A stretch of 64,000 bases of DNA from Providencia vermicola (GTDB lineage Bacteria > Pseudomonadota > Gammaproteobacteria > Enterobacterales > Enterobacteriaceae), in assembly GCF_010748935.1 (NCBI RefSeq), contig NZ_CP048796.1, positions 2,483,001-2,547,000 on the forward strand, written 5' to 3'. Shown piece after piece: positions 12,093 to 21,541 of the stretch; within the stretch, counting starts at the first letter, position 1, and each line of letters begins with the position of its first letter. The translations under genes were made by a program, and so were the position numbers. The notes beneath the pieces are model-generated. The model was not told the DNA's origin, made no database searches, and saw only the letters and a program-made list of their open reading frames with translations.

Positions 12093-13295
12093 ATGGCGCA
12101 GGTATCACAGGCGAGAAGTCTGGGTAAATATTTTTTACTCCTAGACAATATGTTGGTTGTTCTAGGTTTTTTTGTCGTGTTTCCATTAATTTCCATCCGT
12201 TTTGTTGACCAATTAGGTTGGGCGGCAGTCATTGTCGGCTTTGCACTCGGTCTTAGGCAATTTGTGCAACAGGGTTTAGGCATTTTTGGTGGCGCTATTG
12301 CAGACCGTTTTGGTGCCAAACCAATGATTGTCATAGGCATGTTACTGAGAGCTTGTGGTTTTGCATTAATGGCAATCGCTCATGACCCATGGGTGCTGTG
12401 GCTATCCTGCATACTATCCGCATTAGGTGGCACCTTATTTGACCCTCCCAGAACGGCATTAGTTATCAAATTAACCCGTCCCTATGAGCGTGGCCGTTTT
12501 TATTCGCTACTTTTGATGCAAGATAGTGCTGGTGCAGTGATCGGCGCACTGATTGGCAGCTGGCTACTCCAATATGACTTCCATTATGTCTGTTGGGCGG
12601 GTGCCTTCGTCTTCGTGATTGCCGCAATCTGCAATGCTTGGTTATTACCGGCTTATCGTATTTCAACGGTTCGAACACCAATCAAAGAAGGCATGGGGCG
12701 TGTTCTTAAAGATAAACGCTTTGTCACCTATGTTGTTACCCTCGCCGGTTATTTTATGTTATCCGTACAAGTGATGTTGATGTTTCCCATCGTTGTTAAT
12801 GAGCTGGCAGGTACCCCAACCGCAGTAAAATGGATGTATGCGATTGAAGCGATGATTTCATTAACGTTGCTTTATCCTATCGCTCGTTGGAGTGAAAAGC
12901 ATTTTCGACTCGAGCAACGTTTGATGGCAGGACTCTTTTTAATGAGTTTAAGCATGTTCCCGATTGGCATGACAAGCTCATTACAGGTTCTTTTTGGGTT
13001 AATTTGTTTATTCTATTTAGGCACGGTGACCGCAGATCCTGCAAGGGAAACGCTAAGTGCTTCACTGGCTGATCCCCGTGCCCGCGGCAGCTATATGGGG
13101 TTTAGTCGCTTGGGATTGGCCTTAGGTGGCGCAGTTGGTTACACTGGTGGCGGCTGGATGTACGATATCGGTCATCAATGGAATGTACCACAACTACCTT
13201 GGTTCTTATTAGGAACGATTGGATTTATTACCCTGTGGGCACTGCATAAACAGTTTAACCGCAAAAAAATTGAATCCACCATGCTAAGTGGCTAA
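12093..13295 (+). CDS. mdtH: MFS multidrug efflux transporter MdtH
   Basis: Twelve-helix major facilitator protein of the inner membrane; the E. coli homolog affects fluoroquinolone resistance when overproduced. It is 400 aa. The MFS signature is visible in [18 protein letters not shown] at about residues 66-83, between helices 2 and 3. [20 protein letters not shown] at the start and [20 protein letters not shown] in the C-terminal half are close to E. coli MdtH. There is only a weak GGTGTG upstream of the ATG at 12093. It is a single gene followed by yceB. Confidence 0.95.
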   Translation: MAQVSQARSLGKYFLLLDNMLVVLGFFVVFPLISIRFVDQLGWAAVIVGFALGLRQFVQQGLGIFGGAIADRFGAKPMIVIGMLLRACGFALMAIAHDPWVLWLSCILSALGGTLFDPPRTALVIKLTRPYERGRFYSLLLMQDSAGAVIGALIGSWLLQYDFHYVCWAGAFVFVIAAICNAWLLPAYRISTVRTPIKEGMGRVLKDKRFVTYVVTLAGYFMLSVQVMLMFPIVVNELAGTPTAVKWMYAIEAMISLTLLYPIARWSEKHFRLEQRLMAGLFLMSLSMFPIGMTSSLQVLFGLICLFYLGTVTADPARETLSASLADPRARGSYMGFSRLGLALGGAVGYTGGGWMYDIGHQWNVPQLPWFLLGTIGFITLWALHKQFNRKKIESTMLSG

Positions 13296-13421
13296 TTCAA
13301 CGTATGTTTAAGTGACTCAAGCAATCATAAATTGTAACGCTCACCAATAAAAATCAGAACAGAAGACCAACTAACCCCAATTATAGGATAAGATAATGGG
13401 GTTACTGTAAAAGGAGTGTTT

Positions 13422-13982
13422 ATGAAACAATTTATCTTGGCGGCAATGATTGGCTGTTTGACGATACTGACTGGCTGTAGTCAAATCACTGAATTTTCTA
13501 TCAGTGAAAACACACTTAACCAATATCTTGCGACAAAAGTTAAATATAACCATAAAGTCGGTATTTCCGGTGTGGCTGATGCAGATATTCAATTAGCTAA
13601 CTTGAAATCAGAAATTGGTCGTAGTGAGCCCGGAAAAGTAGCATTAACAGGTGATGCAACCGTCAACTTAGACACTTTATTAGGTAAAACAGAGGCTAAA
13701 ATTGCATTAACATTGACAGCCCGTCCCTATTTTGATGTAAAAACAGGGTCAATTTACTTAAAAGAACTCAATATTAGCCAATATCAAGTGACCCCAGAAA
13801 ATATGGATACCGCTATCGCCGCTGTCATCCCTTATTTAAATAGTTCACTGGAAACTTTTTTTGAAACACAACCCGTTTATGTGTTAAATCCTGACAATGG
13901 TGCAGCTGAAGCAACCGCGAAAAAACTCGCTAAAGGGTTAGAAATTAAACCTGGGAAGTTAATTATTCCTTTAGTCGAGTGA
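13422..13982 (+). CDS. yceB: YceB-type DUF1439 lipoprotein
   Basis: A 186-aa outer-envelope lipoprotein of unknown function. MKQFILAAMIGCLTILTGC is the signal with lipobox LTGC (Cys19). The mature part is the DUF1439 fold, with ISENTLNQYLATKV, alternating strands and AVIPYLNSSLETFFETQPVYVL near the C-terminus. The ATG at 13422 is placed six bases after AAGGAG; an in-frame GTG two codons earlier overlaps that site and is rejected. In E. coli yceB is close to mdtH, separated by grxB, which is missing here. Confidence 0.9.
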   Translation: MKQFILAAMIGCLTILTGCSQITEFSISENTLNQYLATKVKYNHKVGISGVADADIQLANLKSEIGRSEPGKVALTGDATVNLDTLLGKTEAKIALTLTARPYFDVKTGSIYLKELNISQYQVTPENMDTAIAAVIPYLNSSLETFFETQPVYVLNPDNGAAEATAKKLAKGLEIKPGKLIIPLVE

Positions 13983-14015
13983 CATCCATAAATTTTTTCG
14001 ATTGAAAACAGCACA

Positions 14016-14044
14016 AAAGGCAACGAATAATACGTTGCCTTTTT
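14016..14044 (+). terminator. Terminator after yceB
   Basis: AAAGGCAACG (14016-14025) pairs with CGTTGCCTTT (14033-14042), with a seven-base loop and a following T-run. Confidence 0.8.
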
Positions 14045-14212
14045 GCTATTTCGTCTTATTAGAAAGAACTTCACCGCTAATGTTGCACATGAGCAACCTA
14101 TAACAGGTTCAAAAACACAAAACTTATCGTCAGAATAGTCCCTCATAAAGAGAAACGGCTCACCTATAGGATGGAGCTCCCTCTGAATGAGTGAATCGCA
14201 AAAGTGACAGCG

Positions 14213-14758
14213 TCACTCTGATTCTAATTCGTCACGCAGTGCAATAACTGCATCACGAGCAATTTGAGCTAATGTACGATAAAACGCGGTTGTTGCATGT
14301 GCTTCCATTTTTCCCAAAAATGCCCCATACCAGCTCAAGATAAAGCTATCAAATAACTCAATTTGGGCTGCTATTTCATCTTCTGCCGCTTGATCTTCCA
14401 ACCATGATGCCGCCAATAGCAACGCACCAAACGCATCGACTCGGCCAGCAGTGAGTGTCATTCCTCTTTCAACAAGAAATTCACGAATTTCGGCTTCTGC
14501 TATTTCTTCATCATAATCATGAGCGAATACTGAAACTGCCGGTGTTTCACCAGTAAATAAAGCTTGATAGTCAGCAACGATAGCTTTCATATCAACCGAT
14601 TTGGCCATACGTGCCCACAACTCATCCTGCTCTAATGGCCATGATGCTTTCAGTTTATCTTGGGCGATCATATCCAGTAGTGGCTTAACCACGCTATCAT
14701 CAGGAGCACGTTGAAAAAGCGTTCCTAGAATACGACAAACGATCGAAAATTCGTTCAT
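14213..14758 (-). CDS. ycdY: TorD/DmsD-family chaperone YcdY
   Basis: Cytoplasmic, all-helical chaperone related to TorD and DmsD, which help insert cofactors into metalloenzymes. In E. coli YcdY assists the zinc phosphatase YcdX. The protein is 181 aa. MNEFSIVCRILGTLFQRAP at the N-terminus, WPLEQDELWARM and GAFLGKMEAHATTAFYRTLA match YcdY. The start at 14756-14758 follows AGGAAA. The partner gene ycdX, which lies between ghrA and ycdY in E. coli, is not present here, so its client is uncertain. Confidence 0.88.
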   Translation of the reverse strand: MNEFSIVCRILGTLFQRAPDDSVVKPLLDMIAQDKLKASWPLEQDELWARMAKSVDMKAIVADYQALFTGETPAVSVFAHDYDEEIAEAEIREFLVERGMTLTAGRVDAFGALLLAASWLEDQAAEDEIAAQIELFDSFILSWYGAFLGKMEAHATTAFYRTLAQIARDAVIALRDELESE

Positions 14759-14941
14759 TTAAGTTTCCTGTGTTGCATTACGCGATAACTTATCATAAGT
14801 ATACTCTATATCACTCCAAACGTAGTGAGACAAAAAACGAATCAGCGGCTAGCCATACCAATCACTCTATGGCTAGCACACCTAAACGCAGGAAAATGTT
14901 CTCTCGCACTCGCCTACCGTTTGAAGTCTCTCAAGTATACC

Positions 14942-15883
14942 TTAATACCCCCGCTGCATATCAACAACACCAACAGGTTCTTGTCCATTTTCAATTCGTT
15001 GAATATTGCTACTGATCATATCCATCGCTTCTTTCGGTAAAGTAATAGCAGCAATATGAGGGGTTATCGCCACACGTGGGTGGGTCCAAAAAGGGTGCAT
15101 CTGAGGTAATGGTTCACTGGCAAATACATCTAAAGAAGCACCCGCAACCTGACCTGAGTCAAGTGCTGCCAGCAGATCTTGCTCAACTAGGTGAGAGCCT
15201 CGAGCCAAGTTAATAATATAGGCATTTTTTTGTAACTGACTAAATAAGCTTTGATTTAAAATACCGACGGTTTGTGCTGTACTCGGCAGTAAATTGATTA
15301 TTACCCGAGTGCCCTGCAAGAAGCGACTTAATTGATCCTGCCCATAATAACTTTTCACTTTATGAATTTGTTTTTCGCTTCGGCTCCAAGTTCTCACATG
15401 AAAACCAAACTCTACCAGTCTTTTGGCGACGGCTTGCCCTAAGGCCCCTGCTCCCATGACTCCCACCACAAACTCTTCGTGTCGATTGGCTGGAAGAGGT
15501 TTCCATTGGCGCTGTGATTGAAATTGACGGTATTCATCCATGCGGCGGAAGTAATACAGCACTTTCGCCATTGCGTATTCTTCCATCTGTTGTGCCATAC
15601 CTGTGTCTTCTAAGCGCATTAATGGAACGCCAGCGGGTAAAGTGCCAGGGTTCTCATGCTCTTGTTTTAAAATAGCATCAACCCCCGCACCAAGGGCAAA
15701 TATGCCTTTAAGATCTTTTCGGCCTGCTAGGCACTCATAAGGAGGTAGCCAAACCATAGCATAATCGGCACTTTGCTTATCGCCTCTAACCCACTGACGA
15801 ATATTGGCTTGTGGAAGTCTTGCTTTCATGCCGTCTATCCACTCATTGGCATCAAAAAATGGATGATAAAATAGAATATTCAT
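14942..15883 (-). CDS. ghrA: Glyoxylate/hydroxypyruvate reductase A
   Basis: NAD(P)H-dependent D-2-hydroxyacid dehydrogenase that reduces glyoxylate to glycolate and hydroxypyruvate to glycerate. From the ATG at 15881-15883 it is 313 aa, the size of E. coli GhrA. The nucleotide-binding site is GVMGAGALGQAVAKRL (about residues 143-158). The catalytic arginine sits in NLARGSHLV and the catalytic histidine in ITPHIAAIT. AGGAG precedes this ATG; a 21-codon upstream extension lacks such a site. In E. coli the gene is also next to a tRNA-Ser gene. Confidence 0.94.
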   Translation of the reverse strand: MNILFYHPFFDANEWIDGMKARLPQANIRQWVRGDKQSADYAMVWLPPYECLAGRKDLKGIFALGAGVDAILKQEHENPGTLPAGVPLMRLEDTGMAQQMEEYAMAKVLYYFRRMDEYRQFQSQRQWKPLPANRHEEFVVGVMGAGALGQAVAKRLVEFGFHVRTWSRSEKQIHKVKSYYGQDQLSRFLQGTRVIINLLPSTAQTVGILNQSLFSQLQKNAYIINLARGSHLVEQDLLAALDSGQVAGASLDVFASEPLPQMHPFWTHPRVAITPHIAAITLPKEAMDMISSNIQRIENGQEPVGVVDMQRGY

Positions 15884-16202
15884 GACAACTCCTCTTGTGT
15901 TTACCACAGAGTGTGTCGAAAATGTTTTATTTTCAAGCGAATGCAACGAATGATAAGCGCTGTGATTGAGGTTTTGTTAAGCGGATAACGAATTTAATAA
16001 TTAAGACTTGAAGTTTATAATTATTAAAGATCCTCGTCGAAAGATTAGATAGTAACCAAATTGTTTTTTATTTAACTAAACAGACCATCAAACTGTTAAA
16101 AAGCATCAATAGGGAGTTGACGCAAGGCCCACTTTTCCCTATAGTAGCGCCCCGTTGCAGTACGAGTTATTATCTAGCACTGCAACAAGGTATTTAAAAT
16201 AC

Positions 16203-16290
16203 GGTGAGGTGTCCGAGAGGCTGAAGGAGCACGCCTGGAAAGTGTGTATACGGCAACGTATCGAGGGTTCGAATCCCTCCCTCACCGCCA
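16203..16290 (+). tRNA. tRNA-Ser, anticodon GGA
   Basis: An 88-nt class II tRNA with an encoded CCA end. The acceptor arms GGTGAGG and CCTCACC pair. The anticodon GGA is at 16237-16239 in the loop CTGGAAA. The long variable arm is GTATACGGCAACGTATC-like, and the T-loop is GGTTCGAATCC. It is nearly identical in layout to E. coli serX, which also lies beside ghrA. A promoter should lie in the 300 bp upstream. Confidence 0.98.
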
Positions 16291-16296
16291 TTTTAT

Positions 16297-17826
16297 TTAT
16301 AACTGCCTGTCCTCTGAGTATTTATCCTGTTCTGTTGTAAGTCGTTTCTCTGTTTCTTCCTGCTTATTGTCTTGATGATGTGATTGATATTCGCGACTAA
16401 TTTCTTCCCATACTTCCGCATTTTCGATACCGGCTACTTTGGGGTCAAATACAGGGTCGATACCTAATTTCTCTTGTCTCTCATAGTCACGTAACGCACG
16501 AAGAGCTGGCTTAGATAAAAACACAATCGCAATTAAGTTTAGATAGCTCATACTGCCAAAACCAATATCACCCAAGCTCCACATCATGCTAACGGATTGA
16601 ATACTGCCGATAAATATAATGACCAAAAAGACAATTTTTAGCAGCAGCTTTAAAATAGGGTATTTGAGTTTGCGATCCAAATAAACAATCGTCGTTTCCG
16701 CAATATAGTAATAAGCCATCAACGTGGTAAAAGCGAATAAAAAGACCGCTACTGAAACAAACCCTGAGCCCGTTGACTCAAAGACTGTTGAAACCGCCAT
16801 TTGTGTCCATGCCGTTCCCGCCGCGACGCCCGGTATATGTTCAATGAGTGCAGTCGAGCTCCCATCAGGAAAGACGTTATACATATTAGTGACCAAAATC
16901 ATCAGCCCTGAGGCTGTGCACACTAACACCGTATCAATGTAGATGGAAAAAGCTTGAATCAATCCTTGCTTTGCAGGGTGACTCACTTCTGCGGCTGCGG
17001 AACTGAAAGTGGCTTCCCCTGCACCAGCGACATTCGAAAATACAGCTCGACGAACCCCCCAGGAGACAGCAGTCCCAACGATCCCCCCGAATACCGCATC
17101 CATCCCTAACGCACTACGGAAAATCAAACTAAACATAGCGGGCACTTTGTCATAATGGCTAGATAAAATAATCACCATCATCACAATATAAGCGAGTGCC
17201 ATTAATGGAACAATTTTGTCCGCTGCGCTAGCAATACGTTTAACACCACCAAAAATTAGCCATGCCATGAGTAATGTCACGATTAATCCCGTCACCACAG
17301 GCGGAATATTAAACGATGTTTGGAATGAATCAGCTATCGTATTGGCTTGAATACCCGGAACCAATACGCCGTAAGACAGACAAATTACTGCCGCAACAAA
17401 AATAGCAAACGGCGTTAGCTTTAACCCTTTTTCGATATAGTAAGGTGAACCGCCGCGATATTGCCCATCAGAGCGTTGCTTATAAATTTGTGCAAGAGTT
17501 GACTCAATAAACGCACTCGCACCCCCTAAGAGCCCCATGACAACCATCCAAAATATCGCCCCTGGCCCACCTGCGGCAATAGCCGTTGCAACACCAGCAA
17601 TATTACCGACACCAACACGACCTGATAAGGCTAAACAAAATGCTTGGAATGACGAAATCCCCTCTTTTGATGCTTTATTTTCTTTGAGTAAACAGATCAT
17701 TTTAATCAAATAGCGAAACTGCACACCGCGTGTAGCTAATGTAAAATAGAGACCAACGCCAAGTGATAAAATCACTAAAGCATTACCCCAAATGTATCCA
17801 ACGAGCGTGTTAACGATGGCTTCCAT
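16297..17826 (-). CDS. AGCS-family sodium:amino acid symporter
   Basis: Inner membrane carrier of the alanine/glycine:cation symporter family, about 11 helices, 509 aa. The family signature is seen in FCLALSGRVGVGNIAGVATAIAAG-type sequence (about residues 63-86) and in AGAGEATFSSAAAEVSHPAKQG-type sequence in the middle of the protein. The C-terminal ~50 residues are charged and cytoplasmic. It is the last gene of the hydroxyproline cluster, so hydroxyproline or proline is the probable substrate (inference). AAGGAG precedes the ATG. A strong terminator separates it from the aldehyde dehydrogenase gene, so its expression may depend on read-through or its own promoter. Its stop codon lies only six bases from the tRNA-Ser 3' end. 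Confidence 0.88.
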   Translation of the reverse strand: MEAIVNTLVGYIWGNALVILSLGVGLYFTLATRGVQFRYLIKMICLLKENKASKEGISSFQAFCLALSGRVGVGNIAGVATAIAAGGPGAIFWMVVMGLLGGASAFIESTLAQIYKQRSDGQYRGGSPYYIEKGLKLTPFAIFVAAVICLSYGVLVPGIQANTIADSFQTSFNIPPVVTGLIVTLLMAWLIFGGVKRIASAADKIVPLMALAYIVMMVIILSSHYDKVPAMFSLIFRSALGMDAVFGGIVGTAVSWGVRRAVFSNVAGAGEATFSSAAAEVSHPAKQGLIQAFSIYIDTVLVCTASGLMILVTNMYNVFPDGSSTALIEHIPGVAAGTAWTQMAVSTVFESTGSGFVSVAVFLFAFTTLMAYYYIAETTIVYLDRKLKYPILKLLLKIVFLVIIFIGSIQSVSMMWSLGDIGFGSMSYLNLIAIVFLSKPALRALRDYERQEKLGIDPVFDPKVAGIENAEVWEEISREYQSHHQDNKQEETEKRLTTEQDKYSEDRQL

Positions 17827-17865
17827 ATGAGTACTCCTTCGTTATTGTCATGATGTTTGCAAGGT

Positions 17866-17896
17866 AAAAAAAAACCTGAACTTAATAAGCTCAGGT
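17866..17896 (-). terminator. Intrinsic terminator inside the hydroxyproline gene cluster
   Basis: Read on the minus strand, ACCTGA pairs with TCAGGT around an AT-rich, partly self-complementary loop (17874-17896) and is followed by nine T. It lies between the aldehyde dehydrogenase stop (17908) and the symporter start (17826). Confidence 0.8.
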
Positions 17897-17907
17897 CTAT
17901 CAAGGAA

Positions 17908-19392
17908 TTAATGGTGGATCATCCAAATCACTTTTGTTTGTGTGTATTGCTCGAAAGCTTCCAGTCCATTATCTTTTCCGCCAAAACCGGATTGTTTAAA
18001 TCCACCAAACGGCGTGGTAATGTTGCCCTCGCTAAATCCGTTAATGGATACCGTGCCAGCATTAATTTGGCGGGCCACTTTCATGACTCGGTGCACATTC
18101 TGACTGTAAAATGAAGCCGCTAACCCATAGTGAGTCTTATTGGCGAGAGTGATAGCCTCTTCATCGCTAGAAAACGTGGAGACGGCAAGTAAGGGGCCAA
18201 ACACTTCATTTTGAAACAGTGACATCTCCGGAGTAACATTGTCGAATATCGTCGGTTCAATGTACCAACCACTCCCGAGTTCACTGTGAATTTTGCCCCC
18301 AGCCACCCTTTTTGCGCCCTGTTGTAACGACAATTCAATAAAGGATTTTACTTTTTCAAAATGGGCTTTTTCGATCATTGGCCCAATTGAAACAGATTCA
18401 TCCATCGGATTGCCAACTTTCCAATCCGCAATTGCAGTAACAAGCTTATCTAACAGTTTACGATGAATGCTTTCATGAACAATTAAGCGCGAACCACAAC
18501 TGCAATTTTCACTCATATTCCAGAAAGCGGAGGCCATAATATGTGGTACTGCGGCATCGAGATCCGCATCGGCAAAAACGATTTGTGGGCTTTTACCACC
18601 ACATTCTAAGACTATCTCTTTTAAATTACTTTCAGCGGAGTATTTAAGGAATAATCGGCCCACGTTAGTCGACCCCGTAAAAGAAACAATATCAATATCG
18701 TTATGCCGACCTATCGCCTCTCCTACTTTTTCACCTAGCCCACACACTAAACTCAAAGCGCCCTTTGGTACACCGGCTTCATAAGCCAGTTCCACCATTC
18801 GATAAGCGCTAAGTGAGGTTAATTCTGCGGGCTTCACGATTACCGAATTACCGGCAGCCAACGCTGGCGCCACTTTCCAAGCAAACATTTGCGCTGGAAA
18901 ATTCCACGGTAAAACAGCACCAACAACCCCGATAGGTTCTTGAACAATCAATCCCAACTCTTGCTGACCCGTTGGGGCTACTTTGCCGAACATTTTATCC
19001 AGCGCTTCTGCATACCAATAAAAGGTTTCCACCGTTGCTGGCATGTCCGTATTCAAACATTCAGTAATTGGTTTACCTGCATCGATACAATCGAGCGCCG
19101 CCAGTTCCTCACTATGATATTCAATCAATTCAGCCCAGCGCAGCATTACCTGTTTGCGCTCTTGGGGTGATAAATTTTGCCAACAACCCTCAACAAAAGT
19201 ACGCCTTGCGGTCAATACCGCGGCTTCAACATCTTGAGCATTACCATCTGCAATAAAACCGATTAGGCTATCGTCGATAGGCGTGCGGTTTTCCAGTTTT
19301 GCGCCACTATCACGATAGTTATCGATTAAGTTCCCTGCCCATAATTGACCTGCACGTGCACGTTTAAACACCTCTTCTTTAGTGGTTTTCAT
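17908..19392 (-). CDS. NAD(P)-dependent aldehyde dehydrogenase, probable 2-oxoglutarate semialdehyde dehydrogenase
   Basis: A 494-aa member of the aldehyde dehydrogenase superfamily. Visible features are VLPWNFPAQMFAWKVAPAL (substrate and cofactor channel), KPAELTSLSAYRM, the cofactor motif FTGSTNVGRLF, the general-base glutamate in VLECGGKSP, and the catalytic cysteine in SENCSCGSR, where related enzymes have a QGQVC-type block. By context it would oxidise 2-oxoglutarate semialdehyde, the product of the deaminase encoded just upstream, to 2-oxoglutarate. The gap to that gene is nine bases. Start ATG follows AAGGAG. The superfamily is certain; the substrate is inferred. Confidence 0.87.
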   Translation of the reverse strand: MKTTKEEVFKRARAGQLWAGNLIDNYRDSGAKLENRTPIDDSLIGFIADGNAQDVEAAVLTARRTFVEGCWQNLSPQERKQVMLRWAELIEYHSEELAALDCIDAGKPITECLNTDMPATVETFYWYAEALDKMFGKVAPTGQQELGLIVQEPIGVVGAVLPWNFPAQMFAWKVAPALAAGNSVIVKPAELTSLSAYRMVELAYEAGVPKGALSLVCGLGEKVGEAIGRHNDIDIVSFTGSTNVGRLFLKYSAESNLKEIVLECGGKSPQIVFADADLDAAVPHIMASAFWNMSENCSCGSRLIVHESIHRKLLDKLVTAIADWKVGNPMDESVSIGPMIEKAHFEKVKSFIELSLQQGAKRVAGGKIHSELGSGWYIEPTIFDNVTPEMSLFQNEVFGPLLAVSTFSSDEEAITLANKTHYGLAASFYSQNVHRVMKVARQINAGTVSINGFSEGNITTPFGGFKQSGFGGKDNGLEAFEQYTQTKVIWMIHH

Positions 19393-19401
19393 GGGTTCTC
19401 C

Positions 19402-20265
19402 TTATTTAATCAGAGCGAGAAAATCACGTTGTTGCTGTGGTGAGATATTTGATAGCGGCATTCTTACTGGGCCAACATCAACAGTGCCCTTGATACAACC
19501 GGCTTTGGCTTTCTGGTTATAATCTCCCGACTCCATTGAATAAATGGCAGGATAAATCTCGGACATGATGCGTTTTGCTGTTGACCAATCACCTTGCTGT
19601 GCCGCGTTATAAATAGCGACTTGCTCTGCTGGAAAGACATTTCCAGCACCTGCAATCCAGCTTTTCGCTCCCCAAAAGAAAAAATCAACGGGTTGGTCAT
19701 CACACCCACAAATCACTTCAAAATTGTCAAACGGGGTTTGCAATAAGCGTAGCGCTCGACTGAAATCCCCACTACTTTCTTTAATGGCGACAATATTTTG
19801 AACTTTAGATAAATGCACTACGGTGTCATATTCAATTTCAATACCAATTCGAGCAGGGAAGTTATACATGATGATCGGCAATGGCGTTGCTAAAGCGACT
19901 TTTTCATAATGCGCGATCACACCCTGTTGATCAGGCAAGCTATAGGGAGGAGGCGACAGCATCAATCCTTCGTAACCTAAGGATTCCGCTTGATGCGCTC
20001 GTTTAATCGCTCCTTCGGTAGATAAGTCATTAATACCCGCAATTAGAGTGACTCGTCCTTTGGCGATTTTACTTACTGTCTTAAGAACTGTTTCACGTTC
20101 CTCTTCACTTAATGCGTAGTATTCTCCAGTCGTACCACAGACGACTAGGCCAGATACCCCCTTTTCGATTAACGTTTCGGTTAACTTAGCCAATCCACTG
20201 ATATTTAAAGAATAATCATCATGAAAAGGTGTCACAATTGGAACGACGATGCCATGAAAATTCAT
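19402..20265 (-). CDS. DapA-family lyase, probable 1-pyrroline-4-hydroxy-2-carboxylate deaminase
   Basis: Class I aldolase-type TIM barrel, 287 aa from the ATG at 20263-20265 (AAGGAG upstream). The Schiff-base lysine is in IVAIKESSGD and the catalytic tyrosine in MYNFPARIG. The phosphate/carboxylate loop GTTGEYYALSEEE is also typical. In hydroxyproline degradation this family member converts pyrroline-4-hydroxy-2-carboxylate to 2-oxoglutarate semialdehyde with loss of ammonia. A true dihydrodipicolinate synthase is less likely, because the gene sits between the hydroxyproline dehydrogenase and the aldehyde dehydrogenase. Confidence 0.85.
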   Translation of the reverse strand: MNFHGIVVPIVTPFHDDYSLNISGLAKLTETLIEKGVSGLVVCGTTGEYYALSEEERETVLKTVSKIAKGRVTLIAGINDLSTEGAIKRAHQAESLGYEGLMLSPPPYSLPDQQGVIAHYEKVALATPLPIIMYNFPARIGIEIEYDTVVHLSKVQNIVAIKESSGDFSRALRLLQTPFDNFEVICGCDDQPVDFFFWGAKSWIAGAGNVFPAEQVAIYNAAQQGDWSTAKRIMSEIYPAIYSMESGDYNQKAKAGCIKGTVDVGPVRMPLSNISPQQQRDFLALIK

Positions 20266-20284
20266 ATTAAATCTCCTTAAAATA

Positions 20285-21532
20285 TTAAATAAAACGCTCA
20301 ATTGAATAAGGGGAACAATCGATTGGTGTCGGTTGTTTTTTAAACAAGCAATGCACAATTTTGGCGGTGATTGCCGATTGAGTTAGCCCTAAATGTTGAT
20401 GGCCAAAAGCAAAAATGTAAGGTCCTTTTTTATCAATAACTGGTAAAGAATCGGATAGCGTGGGGCGAAACCCCATCCACTCAGTACGTTGGTTTTCATT
20501 AAGTGGAGTTTTAAGCATGGGATTAGCAAGAGGAATAAAATGGCGGGCACGTTGCATATTGGCAGGACGTTTTAATCCTGCGTACTCAACGGTGCCAGCA
20601 AGACGTAACCCCCCCTTCATTGGCGTCATGATAAAACGTCTATCTAAACTTGAGACAGGTATGCTCAAGCGATCCGTTTCATTCGGTAGCATTAAGTGAT
20701 ACCCACGTTCAGTTTCAAGTGGCACGCGAATACGACTGACCATGTTCACTAATGATTTAGAAAAGGCACCACCTGAAATAACGACCTGTTTAGCAACTAA
20801 CTGCCCTTTGGTTGTCGTTAAAATGACGCGCTCACTTGAGGGAGAGTGAATGGCAGTCACTTCACATTGAGAGAGCACTTCACCACCTAATCTCACAAAA
20901 TGCTCGGTTAATTTAGTGTGTAACGCTTTTAAGTCGACAACATGGCCAGTATCCGGATAGTAGAGCCCGCCCAATTGGTTGTTCGCAAGCCCTGGCTCAC
21001 GTGCTAACAATTGCGCTTGGCTCAACCATTGATTACTAACCCCTATTGAATTGAGATATTCACCTTGCTTTTGTAACTTTTCACCGGAGGCTTCTTTTTC
21101 AACGACTAATAAAGACCCCTGAATTTTGACTAACTCGGTTAATTGCCATTGGGCGCTGAATTCTTGCCATGCGGCAAGTGCTACACCATTAATCGTAGAA
21201 AGTGCATGATGAATATGCATGAAAGGCTTATGACGCATATTACCTAACAAACGCAATAACCACGGTGTTAAGGGCAATAGGTAGCGCCAATCCAAACGCA
21301 AAGGACCAAGAGGATCAAATAGCATTGCCGGAATCGCTTTTAAAATCGCTGGGTCGGCGACAGGAAATACTTGTTCAGTCGCGATATGCCCCGCATTACC
21401 AAATGAAGCACCAGCACCAATATGATCTTTTTCCACAAGCAAAACATCGATATCATCGGCCTGTAGCGTAAGCGCGATACTTAATCCAATAATGCCGCCA
21501 CCAACCACAATAACGGAATATTTTTTGTCCAT
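20285..21532 (-). CDS. FAD-dependent D-amino acid dehydrogenase, probable cis-4-hydroxy-D-proline dehydrogenase
   Basis: A 415-aa DadA-like flavoprotein of the DAO superfamily. The FAD-binding motif GGGIIGLSIAL is at about residues 11-21. GAGASFGNAGHIA follows about 25 residues later and the C-terminal FAFGHQHLGLT completes the flavin site. By context it oxidises cis-4-hydroxy-D-proline (the epimerase product) to the pyrroline and passes electrons to the respiratory chain. The start was set at the ATG at 21530-21532, behind GAGAGG, rather than the in-frame GTG two codons upstream. The gap to the epimerase gene is nine bases. Confidence 0.86.
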   Translation of the reverse strand: MDKKYSVIVVGGGIIGLSIALTLQADDIDVLLVEKDHIGAGASFGNAGHIATEQVFPVADPAILKAIPAMLFDPLGPLRLDWRYLLPLTPWLLRLLGNMRHKPFMHIHHALSTINGVALAAWQEFSAQWQLTELVKIQGSLLVVEKEASGEKLQKQGEYLNSIGVSNQWLSQAQLLAREPGLANNQLGGLYYPDTGHVVDLKALHTKLTEHFVRLGGEVLSQCEVTAIHSPSSERVILTTTKGQLVAKQVVISGGAFSKSLVNMVSRIRVPLETERGYHLMLPNETDRLSIPVSSLDRRFIMTPMKGGLRLAGTVEYAGLKRPANMQRARHFIPLANPMLKTPLNENQRTEWMGFRPTLSDSLPVIDKKGPYIFAFGHQHLGLTQSAITAKIVHCLFKKQPTPIDCSPYSIERFI

Positions 21533-21541
21533 AGGCACCTC

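Noticed and set aside
16155-16340. Open frame across the tRNA-Ser gene
   Set aside because: It is simply the translation of the tRNA and its flanks.
19402-20265. Housekeeping dihydrodipicolinate synthase (dapA)
   Set aside because: The gene is embedded between hydroxyproline-pathway genes with nine- and 19-base gaps; a catabolic DapA-family deaminase fits better.
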